Both the position numbers and the translations under genes were made by a program. The notes beneath the pieces were generated by a model that had not been told where the DNA came from, searched no databases, and worked only from the letters and a program-made list of their open reading frames with translations. Below are positions 1 to 9,100 of a stretch of DNA of 64,000 nucleotides, one piece after another. This stretch comes from CF-167 sp963695195 (lineage in GTDB: Bacteria; Chloroflexota; Limnocylindria; QHBO01): contig CAVOGE010000007.1 in the NCBI GenBank assembly GCA_963695195.1, positions 1,674,001 to 1,738,000 of the forward strand, given 5' to 3'. Positions within the stretch are counted from its first letter, which is position 1. Every line of letters starts with the position of its first letter.

Positions 1-1
1 C

Positions 2-682
2 GGCGTGGCCGCGCTCATCGTGGTGTGCCCGCCCACCGTCTGGCTGACCGCGGTCTCCGAGGCGCTTGGAGGTGGGAGTGCAGCGGCCGGTGCGGTGGCG
101 GTCGGCGCACAGACGATGCGGGCGGAAGAGAAGGGCGCCTTCACCGGCGAGACCTCGCCACTCATGCTCGCCGGCCTGGCCCAATACGTGATCATCGGCC
201 ACTCCGAACGCCGCCAGTACGACAATGAGACCGATGCCGCAGTGGCCGCGAAGGTCGCATCGGCGGCCGCCCACGGGCTCATCCCGATCGCCTGCATCGG
301 CGAATCGGCCGATGAGCGGCGCGCCGGGCTGACCGGCACGGTGATCGAGCGCCAGCTGCGTGCCGCGATCTCGCGTCTCGATCGGATCGCCGGCAGCGGC
401 CTGGTGGTCGCCTACGAGCCGATCTGGGCGATCGGTACCGGTGACGCGGCCTCGGGAGGGGACGCGCAGGCGGCGGCTGCCCAGGTGCGTGCCATCCTGG
501 CCGAGTCCGACCCGGCCGGTGCCGACGAGGTGGCGATCCTGTATGGCGGCAGCGCGACACCGGAGAACGCGGCCGAATACTTCGCCCAGCCGGACGTTGA
601 CGGCGCCCTGGTCGGCGGCGCCTCCCTCGACGCTGAACGGTTCGCCGGTATCGCTCGCGCCGCGGTCGAGACCCGCGGGTGA
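2..682 (+). CDS. tpiA: Triosephosphate isomerase, 5'-partial
   Basis: Interconverts dihydroxyacetone phosphate and glyceraldehyde 3-phosphate in glycolysis and gluconeogenesis. The frame is open at the left edge, so about 25-30 N-terminal residues, including the usual NWK motif, lie outside the window. The visible fragment has the family landmarks in order: GAFTGE, the electrophile segment GHSERR (His66 of the fragment), CIGE, the catalytic-glutamate and lid-loop segment AYEPIWAIGTG (Glu138), YGGS and the phosphate-binding GGAS. The stop overlaps the GTG start of gpmI (GTGA), so the two glycolytic genes are probably translationally coupled. Identification is secure; only the true start is unseen. 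Confidence 0.97.
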   Translation, partial: GVAALIVVCPPTVWLTAVSEALGGGSAAAGAVAVGAQTMRAEEKGAFTGETSPLMLAGLAQYVIIGHSERRQYDNETDAAVAAKVASAAAHGLIPIACIGESADERRAGLTGTVIERQLRAAISRLDRIAGSGLVVAYEPIWAIGTGDAASGGDAQAAAAQVRAILAESDPAGADEVAILYGGSATPENAAEYFAQPDVDGALVGGASLDAERFAGIARAAVETRG

Positions 683-2223
683 CCGCAGGCGGAAATCGGC
701 CGAAGCCCGTCACGCTCTGCGTTCTCGACGGATTCGGCCTGTCCGATGACCCGCGCCGCAACGCGCTCATGTCGGCGCGGATGCCCATCTGGGCGCGACT
801 CACCGCGACGTGGCCGACCTGTCGGCTTGAGGCCGCCGGCATCGCCGTGGGGCTGCCCGAGGGGCAGATGGGCAACAGCGAGGTCGGGCACCTGAATCTC
901 GGAGCGGGCTTCCCGGTCCTGCAGGATCTGCCCCGCATCAGCGCCGCGATCGCCGATGGGAGCTTCTTCGCCAACACAGTGCTGCGCTCAGCCGTCGAGG
1001 ACGCGCTGCAACACGGGACACGGCTGCACCTGCTCGGTCTCATCGGGCCGGGGGGCATTCACGCCGTCGACGACCACATCCTCGCCATGGTGGATCTCGG
1101 TTCCCGGCTCGGGCTGCCGGCAGATCGGATCCTCCTCCACGCCTTCACCGATGGTCGCGACACCCCGCCGCGGTCGGCCGTCGATCTCCTGCCCGCGCTC
1201 GAGGTCGCGACGGCTGGCCGCGCGACGGTCGCCACCGTGAGCGGTCGCTTCTACGCAATGGACCGTGATGGCCGATGGGAGCGCACGGCGCTCGCCTGGG
1301 AGGCGCTTGTCCACGGCAGCGGGCTGGTGGCCGTATCGGCGACCGATGCGGTGGCGAGTGCGTACACCCGGAACGAAGGGGACGAGTTCATACGCCCGAC
1401 GGTGATCGGTGCCTATGCCGGGATGGAGGACGGTGACGTGGTGGTCCACCTGAACTTCCGGGCCGATCGGGCACGGCAGCTGACGCGCGCACTGGCCCTT
1501 CAGGAGTTCAACGCATTCGACAGGGGCCAGCGGCCGGCCGACCTCCTGGTCGTGACGCTGACCGAGTACCAGGCTCCCGACGAGCTGCCGGTGACGGTCG
1601 CCTTCCAGCCGCTGGTGATCGATGGACTGGCCGCCTACCTGTCGCGGCTCGGGATGCGACAGCTGCACGTGGCCGAGACGGAGAAGTACGCGCACGTCAC
1701 CTACTTCTTCAACGGCGGGGTCGAGGAGCCACTGCCCGGCGAGGACCGGGTGCTCATCCCGTCGCGCCGGGACGTCCCCACCTATGACCTCGCGCCGGAG
1801 ATGGCCGCCGAGGCGATCACCGACCAGGTCGTGGAGGCGATCGCGGCGGCGGAGCACGACTTCATCGTCGTGAACCTCGCCAACACCGACATGGTGGGCC
1901 ACACCGGGGTGTGGGAGGCGGCGGTGCGGGCCGCTGAGGTTGTCGACGCCTGCCTCGCCAGAATGGTGGACGCGACCGTGGCCGCCGGAGGGGCGCTGCT
2001 GATCACCGCCGACCACGGCAACATCGAGGAGATGCGCGACGCCGCCGGGGCGCCCCAGACGATGCACACCACCTCGCCGGTGCCGCTCGTCCTGGTGGCC
2101 CAGGCGTGGCGCGGGCGACGCATGCGAAACGGCGCGCTTGCCGACGTGGCGCCCACGATCTGCGAGGTGCTCGGCTTGCCCCCCGGTCCCGAGATGACCG
2201 GGCACAGCCTCCTCGAGTCGTGA
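679..2223 (+). CDS. gpmI: 2,3-bisphosphoglycerate-independent phosphoglycerate mutase
   Basis: Converts 3-phosphoglycerate to 2-phosphoglycerate using a phosphoserine intermediate and two metal ions. The 514 residues match the usual length. Landmarks are the N-terminal metal-binding VLDGFG (Asp17), the phosphoserine motif MGNSEVGH (Ser67), HAFTDGRDTPP, SGRFYAMDRD, NFRADR, the C-terminal metal-ligand segments NTDMVGHTG and TADHGN, and MHTTSPVP near the end. The GTG start overlaps the tpiA stop by four bases. The only glycolytic mutase visible here is this cofactor-independent, alkaline-phosphatase-superfamily type. Confidence 0.97.
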   Translation: MTAGGNRPKPVTLCVLDGFGLSDDPRRNALMSARMPIWARLTATWPTCRLEAAGIAVGLPEGQMGNSEVGHLNLGAGFPVLQDLPRISAAIADGSFFANTVLRSAVEDALQHGTRLHLLGLIGPGGIHAVDDHILAMVDLGSRLGLPADRILLHAFTDGRDTPPRSAVDLLPALEVATAGRATVATVSGRFYAMDRDGRWERTALAWEALVHGSGLVAVSATDAVASAYTRNEGDEFIRPTVIGAYAGMEDGDVVVHLNFRADRARQLTRALALQEFNAFDRGQRPADLLVVTLTEYQAPDELPVTVAFQPLVIDGLAAYLSRLGMRQLHVAETEKYAHVTYFFNGGVEEPLPGEDRVLIPSRRDVPTYDLAPEMAAEAITDQVVEAIAAAEHDFIVVNLANTDMVGHTGVWEAAVRAAEVVDACLARMVDATVAAGGALLITADHGNIEEMRDAAGAPQTMHTTSPVPLVLVAQAWRGRRMRNGALADVAPTICEVLGLPPGPEMTGHSLLES

Positions 2224-2251
2224 GCGTCCGCGGGCGCCCCCCACATCGGTC

Positions 2252-2260
2252 TGCTACCAT
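2252..2260 (+). promoter_or_regulatory. Extended -10 promoter for secG, nearly leaderless
   Basis: TGCTACCAT has a TGn followed by a TATAAT-like hexamer at 2255-2260. It lies nine bases before the secG ATG, so the predicted transcript start falls within a few bases of the start codon. There is no Shine-Dalgarno sequence between them. No convincing -35 is seen. The call rests on similarity to other -10 elements in this window. Confidence 0.5.
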
Positions 2261-2269
2261 CGCCCACCT

Positions 2270-2491
2270 ATGACACCGCTTACCGTCGCCCAGGCGATCC
2301 TGGCCGTCGCCCTCGTCGCATCGATCCTGCTCCAGCAGCGTGGAACCGGGCTCGGCGGCGCATTCGGTGGGGAAGTGACCGCCTACCGCAGCCGGCGCGG
2401 AATCGAGCGCACGCTCTTCCGCCTGACGGTCCTGCTGGCGGCCCTGTTCGTCGTCTTCAGCCTCGTCAACCTGCTGCCGCCGGCGGCCTGA
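2270..2491 (+). CDS. secG: Preprotein translocase subunit SecG
   Basis: Small membrane subunit of the SecYEG translocon. The 73 residues form two hydrophobic segments (about residues 3-21 and 47-69) joined by a cytoplasmic loop. The first ends in LLQQRGTGLGGAFGG, the Gly-rich segment typical of SecG. The ATG follows an extended -10 element almost directly and has no ribosome-binding site, so the message may be leaderless. The gene follows gpmI closely, as SecG often follows tpiA/gpm genes, and precedes a tRNA cluster. Confidence 0.93.
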   Translation: MTPLTVAQAILAVALVASILLQQRGTGLGGAFGGEVTAYRSRRGIERTLFRLTVLLAALFVVFSLVNLLPPAA

Positions 2492-2528
2492 GCCGACCGG
2501 TCGCCCGATCGGGGCGCCTGAGGGGCTG

Positions 2529-2537
2529 TGCTATCAT
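2529..2537 (+). promoter_or_regulatory. Extended -10 promoter of the first tRNA cluster
   Basis: TGCTATCAT (-10 hexamer 2532-2537) lies about 40 bases before the first tRNA-Leu. The surrounding CTGTGCTATC is repeated before the second tRNA cluster near 5642. No good -35 is visible, consistent with an extended -10 promoter. Confidence 0.55.
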
Positions 2538-2576
2538 CCGTCCCGCCTCGTCGGGTGCGTCCCGCAGGCAAAGCGG

Positions 2577-2664
2577 GCCGAGGTGGCGGAATAGGCAGAC
2601 GCGCTAGGTTCAGGACCTAGTGACCATTACGGTCGTGTGGGTTCAAGTCCCTCCCTCGGTACCA
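2577..2664 (+). tRNA. tRNA-Leu(CAG)
   Basis: Acceptor GCCGAGG pairs with CCTCGGT (one terminal G-T). The anticodon stem CTAGG/CCTAG encloses loop TTCAGGA, giving anticodon CAG, which reads CUG. A long variable arm typical of class II tRNAs follows, then the GGTTCAAGTCC T-arm segment and an encoded ACCA end. Confidence 0.96.
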
Positions 2665-2674
2665 CCCCTCCGAT

Positions 2675-2759
2675 GCCCAGGTGGCGGAATTGGTATACGC
2701 GTACGTTTGAGGGGCGTATGAGGCAACTCATCCGGGTTCAAGTCCCGGCCTGGGCACCA
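2675..2759 (+). tRNA. tRNA-Leu(GAG)
   Basis: Acceptor GCCCAGG pairs with CCTGGGC. The anticodon loop TTGAGGG gives anticodon GAG, which reads CUC/CUU. It has a long variable arm, a GGTTCAAGTCC T-arm and an encoded CCA. It lies 10 bases after tRNA-Leu(CAG), so the two are almost certainly co-transcribed. Confidence 0.96.
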
Positions 2760-2781
2760 CCTACCACCTGACAGACCGATG

Positions 2782-2807
2782 ACGCCGCTCGCCTGCGCGA
2801 GCGGCGT
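2782..2807 (+). terminator. Strong GC hairpin between tRNA-Leu and tRNA-Val
   Basis: A perfect 11-bp stem, ACGCCGCTCGC with GCGAGCGGCGT, closes a CTGC loop. No T run follows, so it is not a textbook intrinsic terminator. It could end the Leu tRNA transcript, act as a processing signal, or stabilise a 3' end. Confidence 0.45.
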
Positions 2808-2828
2808 TGGCGTGTACCCTTTGCCCGC

Positions 2829-2902
2829 GGGCGGTTAGCTCAGCTGGTCAGAGCGCCTCGTTTACACCGAGGAGGTCGGGGGTTCGAGCCCCTCACCGCC
2901 CA
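2829..2902 (+). tRNA. tRNA-Val(TAC)
   Basis: Acceptor GGGCGGT pairs with ACCGCCC. The anticodon stem CCTCG/CGAGG encloses TTTACAC, giving anticodon TAC. A standard GGTTCGAGCCC T-arm is present. The discriminator A is followed by CTC rather than CCA, so the CCA end must be added after transcription, unlike the other seven tRNAs here. Confidence 0.95.
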
Positions 2903-2929
2903 CTCCCACCCCGCCAGGACGTGCCGTGG

Positions 2930-3751
2930 TCAGGCGGCAGGGCCCCGCTCGACCTCAAAGATGCGGGTGACATCCGCGAAGCCTTTGAGCGCTTTGGCCT
3001 CGACTTCGCGCAGCGAGAAGCCCTTGTCGGCTCCCAGGTCGTGGACCACGTCGGAGACGAGGATGTGTCCGGCATCGGCGGCGTTACAGATCCGGCTGGC
3101 GAGGTTGACGGATGAGCCGAACAGGTCGTCGTTGCGGTCCACGGGCTCGCCGGCCGCCATTCCGATCCTCACGCGCAGCTTCGGCGCTCCGCCGGCCGCT
3201 GCCCTCGCGTCGAATCCGTCCTGGATGTCGACAGCGCAACGCAGGGCCCGCCCGACATCATCGAACGAGGCCATGATGCCGTCGCCGGTGTGCTTCACCT
3301 CACGGCCGTCCGAGGCGACGAGCGCCCGCCGGATGATCACGTCGTGGTCGGTGAGCAGGACCATGAATCCCGCCTGCCCGATCTCTTCCTGCAGCGAGGT
3401 CGACCCCTCGAGGTCGGTGAAGAGGATGACCCGGAATGAACTCGGGTTCCCCGAACCGTCCTCGTCAGCCTCTGGGCCGGCCATCGTCCCGAGAAACCGG
3501 AGGACGTTGTCCTCAGACACCCTGATGATCGCGTTCGGGATGAGGCCGTGCGCTTCGCGATGCACCGCCTCCATGTTCTGCGGTTCGGCTGCCTTGGCGA
3601 GGCAGAACGCGCGGCCGCGCTCCTGATCGAACCAGTAGGTCAGGAATTCCACGTTGTGCTTCGATGCGAGGGCAACATCGGACAGGTGCGCACGGGCGAT
3701 GTCCGCCTGCGTTGCGCCGGGTACGTCGTGGCGGTCCATGAAGAGCGGCAT
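2930..3751 (-). CDS. DUF4242 (SCO4226-like) domain fused to class III nucleotidyl cyclase
   Basis: A 273-residue soluble protein. Residues 1 to about 88 resemble the small DUF4242/SCO4226-type nickel-binding proteins (MPLFMDRHDVPG at the start, YWFDQERGRAFCL, AVHREAHGL). From about residue 105 a class III adenylate/guanylate cyclase homology domain follows. Its visible catalytic features are the first metal Asp in LFTDLEGST, the second in KHTGDGIM with a purine-contacting Lys just before it, and the Asn/Arg transition-state pair in VNLASR. The domain therefore looks catalytically complete. The start is supported by AGGA upstream of the ATG. It is monocistronic, opposite to lemA. The product nucleotide and the sensed ligand are not known; sensing by the N-terminal domain is inference. 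Confidence 0.88.
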   Translation of the reverse strand: MPLFMDRHDVPGATQADIARAHLSDVALASKHNVEFLTYWFDQERGRAFCLAKAAEPQNMEAVHREAHGLIPNAIIRVSEDNVLRFLGTMAGPEADEDGSGNPSSFRVILFTDLEGSTSLQEEIGQAGFMVLLTDHDVIIRRALVASDGREVKHTGDGIMASFDDVGRALRCAVDIQDGFDARAAAGGAPKLRVRIGMAAGEPVDRNDDLFGSSVNLASRICNAADAGHILVSDVVHDLGADKGFSLREVEAKALKGFADVTRIFEVERGPAA

Positions 3752-3964
3752 GCGTCCTGATTCCTCGGTCGTTTCCAGTGGCGCGGTGGACTGCGAGCGA
3801 TTCGTCGTATTTGCAGCGACGTGTCGAGGGCGTCAGCCGGGACGCCTGCAGGACAAGCGTACGCTCGCACCACATCCTTGGTCTGCTCATCATCGCCCGG
3901 GGTGTCAAGGATCGCCAACGAGCCGTCGGGCGGAGGCCCTCCACCACCGACCAGATTCGGCCGG

Positions 3965-3973
3965 TGATAGCAT
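3965..3973 (+). promoter_or_regulatory. Candidate extended -10 promoter for lemA-htpX
   Basis: TGATAGCAT (hexamer 3968-3973) lies 39 bases before the lemA ATG and matches the TGn plus TAnnAT pattern seen at other operon heads here. The -35 region is not recognisable. Confidence 0.4.
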
Positions 3974-4012
3974 GGCCGTACCACTCTGCCGCACAGGAGC
4001 GTGAGAACGCCA

Positions 4013-4585
4013 ATGGAACCCATCTGGTACGTGGTGATCGCCATCGCGGTCATCGCCGTTTTCGTCATCGTCATGTACAACGGCCTCGTCCGGCTGCGCA
4101 ACCTGGTCGACGAAGCCTGGAACCAGATCAGCGTGCAGCTCAAGCGCCGGCACGACCTGATCCCGAACCTGGTGAACGCGGTCAAGGGCTACATGGACTT
4201 CGAGCAGGAGACCCTGACGAAGGTCATCGAGGCCCGCACTGCCGCCGTGAGCGCATCCGGCTCCGGCCCTGCCGGCGCGGCCGCATCCGCCCAGGCGGAG
4301 AACTTCCTGACCGGCGCCCTGCGACAGCTGTTCGCCCTGGTCGAAAACTACCCCGATCTGAAGGCTAACCAGAACGTCCTGCAGCTCCAGGAGGAGCTGA
4401 CCACCACGGAGAACCAGATCGGCTTCTCGCGCCAGCACTACAACAGCAGCGTCCGGGAGCTGAACACCACGGTCCAGACCTTCCCGCAGGTGCTGATCGC
4501 CGGCCTGTTCGGCTTCAAGGAGCGCGAGTACTTCCAGATCGAGGAGGCCGATGCCGCGGTCCCCGAGGTGAACCTGCGCAGTTGA
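4013..4585 (+). CDS. lemA: LemA family membrane-anchored protein
   Basis: 190 residues with one N-terminal transmembrane segment (about residues 4-24) and a long helical LemA domain. The domain contains the family segments NGLVRLRN, VQLKRRHDLIPNLVNAVKGY and ENYPDLKAN, and ends shortly after FGFKEREYFQ. The ATG at 4013 is preferred because the AGGAG at 3994-3998 is 14 bases upstream. A GTG at 4001 is only two bases from that AGGAG. The gene lies 37 bases before the htpX homologue, a pairing seen across many bacteria and thought to link LemA to membrane-protein quality control. The biochemical function of LemA is unknown. Confidence 0.95.
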   Translation: MEPIWYVVIAIAVIAVFVIVMYNGLVRLRNLVDEAWNQISVQLKRRHDLIPNLVNAVKGYMDFEQETLTKVIEARTAAVSASGSGPAGAAASAQAENFLTGALRQLFALVENYPDLKANQNVLQLQEELTTTENQIGFSRQHYNSSVRELNTTVQTFPQVLIAGLFGFKEREYFQIEEADAAVPEVNLRS

Positions 4586-4622
4586 TGTTCCAGGTGCCGA
4601 TCGGCCGATCGGTGCCGCCAGG

Positions 4623-5612
4623 ATGACTGTCCGGCCCGTCCCTTCCACCTTCTTCCGCGAGATCCGCCGCAACCAGCGCAATTCGTGGCTGCTGGTCGCC
4701 GTCGTGGCCCTCGTCCTGGCCGCCATGGGCGGGGCGATCGGCGGCGCGACCGGGTACGGCTGGTGGGGCGTCGGCATCGCCCTGGCGGTCGCCTCGGTGA
4801 TGAGCGTCGGCAGCTACTTCGGCGGCGACAAGCTGGTGCTGCTCTCCAGCGGAGCCCGCGAGGTGCCCCGGGATTCGCCGCCCGACGAGTACCGCCAGTT
4901 TCTCAACGTGGTCACCGAGATGAGCCTCGCCTCGGGGCTGCCGATGCCTCGCGTCTACATCGTCAACGACAGCGCCCCCAACGCCTTCGCCACCGGACGA
5001 GACCCGAAGCACGCGTCGGTCGCGGCGACCACCGGGCTGCTCGAGAAACTCGACCGTGAGCAGCTGCAGGGCGTCATGGCGCACGAGATGAGCCACATCG
5101 GCAACTACGACATCCGGTTCACCCTGCTGGTCGGGGTGTTGGTGGGCAGCATCGCGCTGCTGGCCGACTGGTTCCTGCGCTTCACCTTCTGGGGCGGAGG
5201 ACGCCGCAGCGGTGGTGGGAGCAAGGATCGTGGCGGCGGGGGAGCGGCAGCGATCCTGTTCGTGATCGCCCTGGTGCTGGCGATCATTGCGCCACTGATC
5301 GGCCGGATGGTGCAGTTGGCGGTGAGTCGCAGCCGCGAGTCGCTGGCCGATGTCAGCGGCGTCGAGCTGTCGCGCAACCCGGTCGGCCTGGCGCGCGCGC
5401 TCCGCGCGATCGCGGACGACCCCGAGGTGCTGGAGGTGGCCAACCGCGCCACGCAGCACCTCTATATCGTCAACCCGATCAAGAGCTTCGAGTCGCGCGC
5501 CAAGAGCATGTGGGACACCCACCCGCCGCTTGCCGATCGGATCGCCGTCCTGCGCGGCCTGGCTGGCCAATTCGGCCAGGACCCGGGTCTCATCGAGTCG
5601 CGAACGGGGTAG
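4623..5612 (+). CDS. htpX: M48 family membrane zinc metalloprotease, HtpX type
   Basis: Integral membrane protease that degrades damaged or misfolded membrane proteins. The 329 residues include N-terminal transmembrane segments (about 21-65), then the zinc site HEMSH (His154, Glu155, His158), then two further hydrophobic segments (about 165-190 and 208-230). A Gly/Arg-rich loop separates the last two. The third zinc ligand is Glu239 in SRSRESLADVSG, the M48 signature. The C-terminal THPPLADRI is also typical. It sits directly downstream of lemA as part of a two-gene unit. Confidence 0.95.
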   Translation: MTVRPVPSTFFREIRRNQRNSWLLVAVVALVLAAMGGAIGGATGYGWWGVGIALAVASVMSVGSYFGGDKLVLLSSGAREVPRDSPPDEYRQFLNVVTEMSLASGLPMPRVYIVNDSAPNAFATGRDPKHASVAATTGLLEKLDREQLQGVMAHEMSHIGNYDIRFTLLVGVLVGSIALLADWFLRFTFWGGGRRSGGGSKDRGGGGAAAILFVIALVLAIIAPLIGRMVQLAVSRSRESLADVSGVELSRNPVGLARALRAIADDPEVLEVANRATQHLYIVNPIKSFESRAKSMWDTHPPLADRIAVLRGLAGQFGQDPGLIESRTG

Positions 5613-5623
5613 GGCGGCGTCTG

Positions 5624-5653
5624 TTGCCGCTCGATCGAGCCCTGTGCTATCGT
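5624..5653 (+). promoter_or_regulatory. Promoter of the second tRNA cluster
   Basis: TTGCCG (5624-5629), an 18-base spacer and TATCGT (5648-5653), with TGC before the -10 giving an extended form. The CTGTGCTATC block is shared with the first tRNA promoter. tRNA-Phe starts 57 bases downstream. Confidence 0.7.
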
Positions 5654-5709
5654 CGAACGTCGATACGCGACCACGAGCGAGTGCTGCACCTCCACGGATC
5701 GAAGGGCGG

Positions 5710-5785
5710 GCCGAGGTAGCTCAGTTGGTAGAGCACCGCCCTGAAGAGGCGGGTGTCGTCAGTTCGAATCTGACCCTCGGCACCA
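5710..5785 (+). tRNA. tRNA-Phe(GAA)
   Basis: Acceptor GCCGAGG pairs with CCTCGGC. The anticodon stem CCGCC/GGCGG encloses CTGAAGA, giving anticodon GAA. It has a D-arm TAGCTCAGTTGGTAGAGC, a standard T-arm and an encoded ACCA. It is the first of four clustered tRNAs. Confidence 0.96.
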
Positions 5786-5812
5786 TCAATCGCGGCGCGA
5801 ATCGGTAAACGG

Positions 5813-5888
5813 GCGGAAGTGGCTCAGTTGGTAGAGCATCACCTTGCCAAGGTGAGGGTCGCGGGTTCGAGTCCCGTCTTCCGCTCCA
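5813..5888 (+). tRNA. tRNA-Gly(GCC)
   Basis: Acceptor GCGGAAG pairs with CTTCCGC. The anticodon stem TCACC/GGTGA encloses TTGCCAA, giving anticodon GCC. Discriminator T and encoded CCA follow. Confidence 0.96.
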
Positions 5889-5952
5889 TTTTTCTGCCCT
5901 GCGCGCGGTGATCTCGAATCGACGACCTGCTAGCCTCGTGGGGTGGCGCCGA

Positions 5953-6027
5953 TGCCCCGTCGTCTAACTGGCAGGACAGCGGACTTTGGATCCGTGAACC
6001 GAGGTTCGAATCCTCGCGGGGCAGCCA
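5953..6027 (+). tRNA. tRNA-Gln(TTG)
   Basis: Acceptor TGCCCCG pairs with CGGGGCA, with the weak first pair typical of tRNA-Gln. The loop CTTTGGA gives anticodon TTG. Discriminator G and encoded CCA follow. Confidence 0.96.
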
Positions 6028-6041
6028 GGCTCCAGCGATGT

Positions 6042-6115
6042 GGCGACGTGCCCGAGTGGCCAGGGAGCGGTCTGCAAAACCGTGTACACGGGTTCGAATC
6101 CCGTCGTCGCCTCCA
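6042..6115 (+). tRNA. tRNA-Cys(GCA)
   Basis: Acceptor GGCGACG pairs with CGTCGCC. The anticodon stem GCGGT/ACCGT encloses CTGCAAA, giving anticodon GCA. The discriminator T, typical for Cys, is followed by an encoded CCA. Confidence 0.96.
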
Positions 6116-6182
6116 ACAATCCTGAGCACGAGCACCGCCGCGGAGGGTGACGGCGGGGTGGCCGGTCCCTAGACTCTCCCAG

Positions 6183-9100
6183 GTGAGCGCCTGCCAGAGC
6201 TGCGGAACGGAGAACCCCGAGCACGCGCGCTTCTGCCTTGGCTGTGGGACCGCCGTCGTTGCGGCCGGTCCGCGCCGCGGGGAGGAGCGGAAGGTCGTCT
6301 CGGTCCTGTTCGCCGACCTGGTCGGCTTTACGGCTGCCTCGGATCGGGCGGACCCCGAGGAAGTGCTGGCGACCCTGCGTCCCGTACCACGCCCTGTTGC
6401 GGACCGAGATCGAGCGCTATGGCGGGACGGTCGAGAAGTTCATCGGGGACGCGGTCATGGCCGTGTTCGGTGCGCCCGTTGCTCACGAGGACGACGCGGA
6501 GCGCGCCGTCCGCGCCGGACTTCGCATCACCGAGGCCCTGTCCGAGTTGAACGCCGACCGGCCCGGCACTGAGCTCGCGGTGCGCGTGGCGGTCAACACC
6601 GGTGAGGCGATCGTCAGCCTCGACGCCCGCACCGAGCATGGAGAGGGGATGGTCGCCGGCGACGTGGTGAACACCGCGTCGCGCCTCCAGCAGGTCGCTC
6701 CGGTGGGCGCCGTGGTGGTTGGCGAGGCCACGCAGCGTGCGACCAGCCAGATGATCGACTACGAACCGATGGACCCCGTCGAGCTTAAGGGCAAGGCCGA
6801 ACCGATCCCGATCTGGCGCGTGATCGCCGCGCGGAGCCGGTACATCGTCGAGGTGGACCGGCCAACGAGTCCATTCATCGGTCGTGCCAGCGAGCTCGAG
6901 ACGCTCAAGCAGGCCTACGTCCGAATGGTCCGGGAGGAATCGGTCCAGTTGGTCACCGTCACCGGCGAACCGGGGGTGGGCAAGAGCCGGCTGATCGGGG
7001 AGTTCTTCGCGTTTGCCGATTCGGAGCCGGAGCTCTTCTTCTGGCGCAGTGGCCGGTGCCTGCCATATGGCGATGGGGTGACCTTTTGGGCGCTCGGCGA
7101 GGTGATCAAGGCCCAGGCCGGGATCCTGGAGACCGATTCGGCCGAGGTGGCCGACGCGAAGCTCCGCGCCGCGGTCGAACTCGTGGTCGAGGACGCCAGG
7201 GACCGCGTCTGGATCCAGGACAACCTGGCCGCACTGGTGGGATCACGGCCGGGGAGCACCGCCTCGTCCGACCGGACCGAGGCATTTTCGGCTTGGCGCG
7301 CATACCTCGAGGCGATGGCCGCCTTCCGACCGTTCATCCTGGTCATCGAGGACCTGCACTGGGCCGACGACGCCATGCTCGAATTCGTCGAGTACCTGGC
7401 GGATTGGGCGTCTGGTGTGCCGCTCCTCGTCCTGTGCACCGCGCGTCCCGAGCTGTACGAGCGCCGCCCGGGCTGGGGCGGTGGGAAGCGCAACTCCACG
7501 ACCGTTGGGCTGTCGCCACTCCACCCCGAGGAGATCGGGGCGCTCGTCTCCGGCATGCTCGAGGAGACGCTGCTGCCGGCCGAAACGCAGGCGGCCCTGC
7601 TGGAGCGTGCCGGCGGCAATCCGCTCTACGCAGAGGAATTCGTCCGGATGCTCACTGACCGCGGCATCCTGCGCCGCAGCGGTCATGCCTGGCATATCGT
7701 CTCGGATGGCGAGATCCCCGTGCCAGAGACTGTCCAGGCGCTCATCGCCGCGCGGATGGACACCCTCAGCGCCGATCGCAAGTCGCTGCTCCACGACGCG
7801 GCCGTGGTCGGCCGCATCTTCTGGCCGGGGGCGCTGGCGACGATGGGTGGGTCGGAGCCGGGAGACGTCGTCCAGGGCCTCCATGACCTGCTGAAGAAGG
7901 AGCTCGTCCGCCCCGTCCGTCGCTCGTCGATGGAGGGCCAGGACGAGTTCACCTTCTGGCACATCCTGGTCCGCGACGTGGCCTATGCCCAGATCCCGCG
8001 TGCCCGGCGGGCGGCACGGCACCTGCGCGCCGCCCAATGGATCGAGCGTGCCGCCGGCGAACGGGTTGAGGACCATGCTGACATCCTGGCGCACCACTAC
8101 GTCCAGGCGATCGACCTGGGCGGCGGGGACGAACACGGCGCGAGGGAGGCGGCACGCCGCTACCTCTACCTGGCCGGGGAGCGGGCGTCCCGCCTGGATC
8201 GTGCACGCGCCGAGGCCCTGTACCGCCGCGCGCTGGATTTGACGCTGCCCGACGATGCGCTGTATCCGCAGCTCCGATTCCGGCTGGGCCACAACGCCAT
8301 GCAGGTCGGTCGGAACCTGGAGGCGCTGACCGAGTTTCGGGCTGCCCGCGACGTCTTCCTTGAGCGCAATGAGCCTGTTCGAGCCGCCGAAACGATGACC
8401 TTTCTCTCACTCGGCCTCCGCCACCGCAACGAGATCGCCGAGAGCCGAGCCGTACTTGATGAGGCGCTGGGGATTCTCGAGGCCGAGCCACCCGGTCCCG
8501 AGCTGGCTCTCGCCTACCAGGTTCGCGCGGGCGACGCGATGCTCTCCTCCCACCACGATGACGCCGTCGCCTTTGCACAGAAGTCCATCGACATCGCGGA
8601 GGCACTCGGACTCCAAGAGCTCAAGGTGCGGCCACTCCAGATGCGCGGTTGGGGGCGCTTCGGCCAGCGGGATGTTGCGGGTGCGCGCGATGACCTGCGC
8701 ACCGCAGTGGAGCTTGGCCAGGAACGGGGCCACCCCACCGATACCGGGGTCGCGTTCGTGAACTTCGCCGGCTATGTCTGGACGGTGGACGGGCCGGAGG
8801 CCGGCCTGAAGACGTACGAAGAGGGCCAGGCATTCGCGCGGCGTCGCGGTCAGGACGGCAACGTCACCTGGTCGCGAGGGGAGAGCACCTGGTGCCTCTA
8901 TGAACTGGGCCGGTGGGACGACGTGATCGCGGCCGCCGACGAGGTCGACATCGCCGCGAGGGCGGGGGACTGGCCCCAACCCCCGTTGCTGGCGCGCCCG
9001 CAGTGGGTCAAGGTCCTGCTCTACCGAGGTCACCTTGACGAAGCGACAGCTCTCTCGGCCGAGAACCTGCCCGCCGCGCGCAAGGCAGGTGACCCGCAGC

